A DNA stretch of 33,212 bases, taken from assembly GCA_026982375.1 (NCBI GenBank), contig JALSHF010000014.1:1-33212 (forward strand). Direction: 5' to 3'. The notes under the pieces are model-generated. The model ran no database searches, was not told the origin of the DNA, and saw only the letters and a list, made by a program, of their open reading frames with translations. Of this stretch, positions 31,646 through 33,212 are shown one piece after another (position 1 is the first letter of the stretch; each line of letters starts with the position of its first letter). The DNA comes from Emcibacter sp. (GTDB lineage Bacteria > Pseudomonadota > Alphaproteobacteria > Sphingomonadales > Emcibacteraceae). The translations under genes were made by a program, and so were the position numbers.

Positions 31646-31678
31646 TATAATAGATTGCCCCTGACCCTAGACAGGGGC
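31646..31678 (+). promoter_or_regulatory. alaS promoter -10 box and 5' leader hairpin
   Basis: TATAAT (31646-31651) is a perfect -10 box; no good -35 is seen. A transcript would start near 31657-31658, where GCCCCTG (31657-31663) pairs with CAGGGGC (31672-31678) over an eight-base loop. The hairpin would cap the 5' end of an alaS leader of about 90 bases. There is no T-box or known riboswitch pattern. Confidence 0.5.
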
Positions 31679-31748
31679 AGGTGCAACCGCTAAAACTTTA
31701 AAGTTAAAGGACATATTGTCTTATGTGGATTGGAAAGGGTATGGGTAA

Positions 31749-33212
31749 ATGAAGGGTACGAATGAAATCCGAAAGATTTTTTTGGATTATTTTGCAGGAC
31801 AGGGGCATGAGGTTGTGGCGAGTGGGCCGCTCGTGCCTCATAATGACCCGACCCTGATGTTTACCAATGCTGGTATGGTGCCTTTTAAAAATGTTTTTAC
31901 TGGTGCGGAAACCCGCGCCATTAAAAAGGCGGTCTCCAGTCAGAAATGCGTTCGGGCAGGGGGGAAACATAATGACCTTGATAATGTCGGATATACCGCG
32001 CGCCATCACACCTTCTTTGAAATGCTCGGCAATTTCTCTTTTGGGGATTATTTTAAGGAAAAAGCCATCCATCACGCATGGACATTGCTGACCAGAGAAT
32101 ATGGTATCGACCCTGCGCGTTTGATTGTTACAGTCTATCATGATGATGATGAGGCCTATGACCTGTGGAAGAAAATTTCAGGCCTTGCGGATGACCGGAT
32201 TATTCGCATTGCCACATCCGATAATTTCTGGTCCATGGGTGATACGGGGCCCTGCGGGCCTTGCTCTGAAATTTTTTACGATCACGGTGACCATATTCCG
32301 GGCGGCTTACCCGGCAGCATTGATGAGGATGGCGACAGGTTTGTTGAAATCTGGAATCTGGTTTTTATGCAATATGATCAGCAGGCGGATGGCACGCGTA
32401 TAAAACTTCCCAAACCCTGCATTGATACGGGTATGGGGCTAGAGCGAATTGTCGCGGTATTGCAGGGCACACATGACAATTATGAAACCGATCTGTTTAA
32501 GACATTGATAGAGGCCTCTGCGAAATATAGTGGTGTCGAGGCATATGGCGATAAAAATATCTCTCATAGGGTTATTGCGGATCATTTGCGGTCGGCCTGC
32601 TTTTTGATTGCCGATGGGGTGCTGCCGTCCAATGAGGGCCGCGGCTATGTATTGCGGCGGATTATGCGGCGCGCCATGCGCCATGCCCATCTTTTAGGCT
32701 GCAAAGAGCCCTTGATGTATCGACTGGTGCCAACGTTACTGCAAGAAATGGGGCAGGCTTTCCCCGAATTGCTCAGGGCGAATGCGTTGATTACGGAAAC
32801 ACTGAAGCTCGAAGAATTACGTTTTAAAAAGACTCTTGAGCGAGGGCTTAAGCTTTTGGAGGATGAGGTAAGGAAAATACCAGAGAAGGGCACACTTGCC
32901 GGGGATGTGGCCTTTCGCCTTTATGATACCTATGGTTTTCCGCTTGATTTGACGCAGGATGTCCTTCGGGCGCAAGGCCTGTCTGTTGATGAGGATGGTT
33001 TTAAACTTGCCATGGAAAAACAAAAATCCGAAGCCCGCGCCGCATGGAAAGGCTCTGGCAGCGAAGCGACCGAGACGATATGGTTTGATGCCCTGGATGC
33101 TCATGGGGCTACGGAATTCCTGGGCTATGGGACAACAAGGGCAGAGGGTAAAATTCTTCTGATTCTCAAAGATGGCAAAGTGCAAGATACGGCAGAAGAA
33201 GGGGATGAGGTT
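31749..33212 (+). CDS. alaS: AlaS, alanyl-tRNA synthetase, N-terminal part (cut by window end)
   Basis: The frame is open to the end and gives the first 488 of roughly 880 residues. ATG 31749 starts [20 protein letters not shown], the class II catalytic core start. Other core motifs are [53 protein letters not shown] and the motif 3 [13 protein letters not shown]. The anticodon-independent tRNA recognition domain ([22 protein letters not shown]) follows. The editing and oligomerisation domains lie partly or wholly outside. It charges tRNA-Ala. The minus-strand frames overlapping it are shadows. Confidence 0.98.
   Translation, partial: MKGTNEIRKIFLDYFAGQGHEVVASGPLVPHNDPTLMFTNAGMVPFKNVFTGAETRAIKKAVSSQKCVRAGGKHNDLDNVGYTARHHTFFEMLGNFSFGDYFKEKAIHHAWTLLTREYGIDPARLIVTVYHDDDEAYDLWKKISGLADDRIIRIATSDNFWSMGDTGPCGPCSEIFYDHGDHIPGGLPGSIDEDGDRFVEIWNLVFMQYDQQADGTRIKLPKPCIDTGMGLERIVAVLQGTHDNYETDLFKTLIEASAKYSGVEAYGDKNISHRVIADHLRSACFLIADGVLPSNEGRGYVLRRIMRRAMRHAHLLGCKEPLMYRLVPTLLQEMGQAFPELLRANALITETLKLEELRFKKTLERGLKLLEDEVRKIPEKGTLAGDVAFRLYDTYGFPLDLTQDVLRAQGLSVDEDGFKLAMEKQKSEARAAWKGSGSEATETIWFDALDAHGATEFLGYGTTRAEGKILLILKDGKVQDTAEEGDEV

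Noticed and set aside
31617-31748. T-box riboswitch before alaS
   Set aside because: No T-box sequence or antiterminator arrangement is present; only a simple hairpin is seen.
31704-32141. 145-codon minus-strand frame over alaS
   Set aside because: It lies opposite the highly conserved AlaS core and is a shadow frame.

Overview
The window is a flagellar and cell-cycle region of an alphaproteobacterium. The evidence is the FliX regulator, the single-cysteine DksA, a CckA-type hybrid kinase placed directly after flhB, the recA-alaS pair, and PseB/PseC flagellin-sugar genes next to small flagellins. Base composition is moderate (by eye below 50% GC), which fits a marine Rhodospirillales-, Kordiimonadales- or Emcibacterales-like lineage better than Caulobacter or Rhizobium. 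The genus cannot be fixed from this sequence. I see no tRNA, rRNA, CRISPR array or transposon.

Layout. Positions 1-4906 hold a glycan block: the 3' end of pseB, pseC, an SpsF-family nucleotidyltransferase, a Gfo/Idh/MocA oxidoreductase and an unassigned GT-B-fold-like protein, all with overlapping or nearly touching ends, met tail to tail by a GNAT acetyltransferase. Positions 4977-6763 hold two tandem flagellin paralogues on the minus strand. Positions 7087-9024 hold flgI-flgJ-flgN (minus), divergent from fliX (9298, plus), which is followed by dksA and a strong bidirectional terminator. Positions 10468-13857 hold flgF-flgG-flgA-flgH (minus). From 14212 to 22404 a plus-strand run encodes fliL, fliM, a DUF6468-type protein, a MotE-like protein, cheZ, a possible 39-residue Tyr-rich small ORF, two MotB-like proteins and a 964-residue exported TPR protein. 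fliP, fliO and a small soluble FlhB-C homologue (FlhX-type) lie on the minus strand at 22473-23948, divergent from flgB-flgC-fliE-fliQ-fliR-flhB and then cckA (24208-30270). recA and a truncated alaS finish the window.

Regulation can be read directly. Three -24/-12 (sigma-54) promoters with exact GG-N10-GC spacing precede the flagellins, flgI and flgF. Upstream of each lies a related GCAGAG...TTGC(C/G) dyad, a good candidate for the enhancer of a FlbD-type activator working with FliX. A perfect TTAA-N7-TTAA CtrA-type site precedes flgB, whose gene run ends in cckA, the kinase that controls CtrA phosphorylation. This resembles the Caulobacter class II (CtrA) and class III (sigma-54/FlbD/FliX) hierarchy, with a possible feedback loop through cckA.

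The least explained part is 17782-22404. It combines a small Tyr-rich ORF translationally abutting a MotB-like protein that lacks the channel aspartate, a conventional MotB, and a large periplasmic TPR protein. I infer a specialised stator or motor-scaffold module; its function is not shown by the sequence alone.
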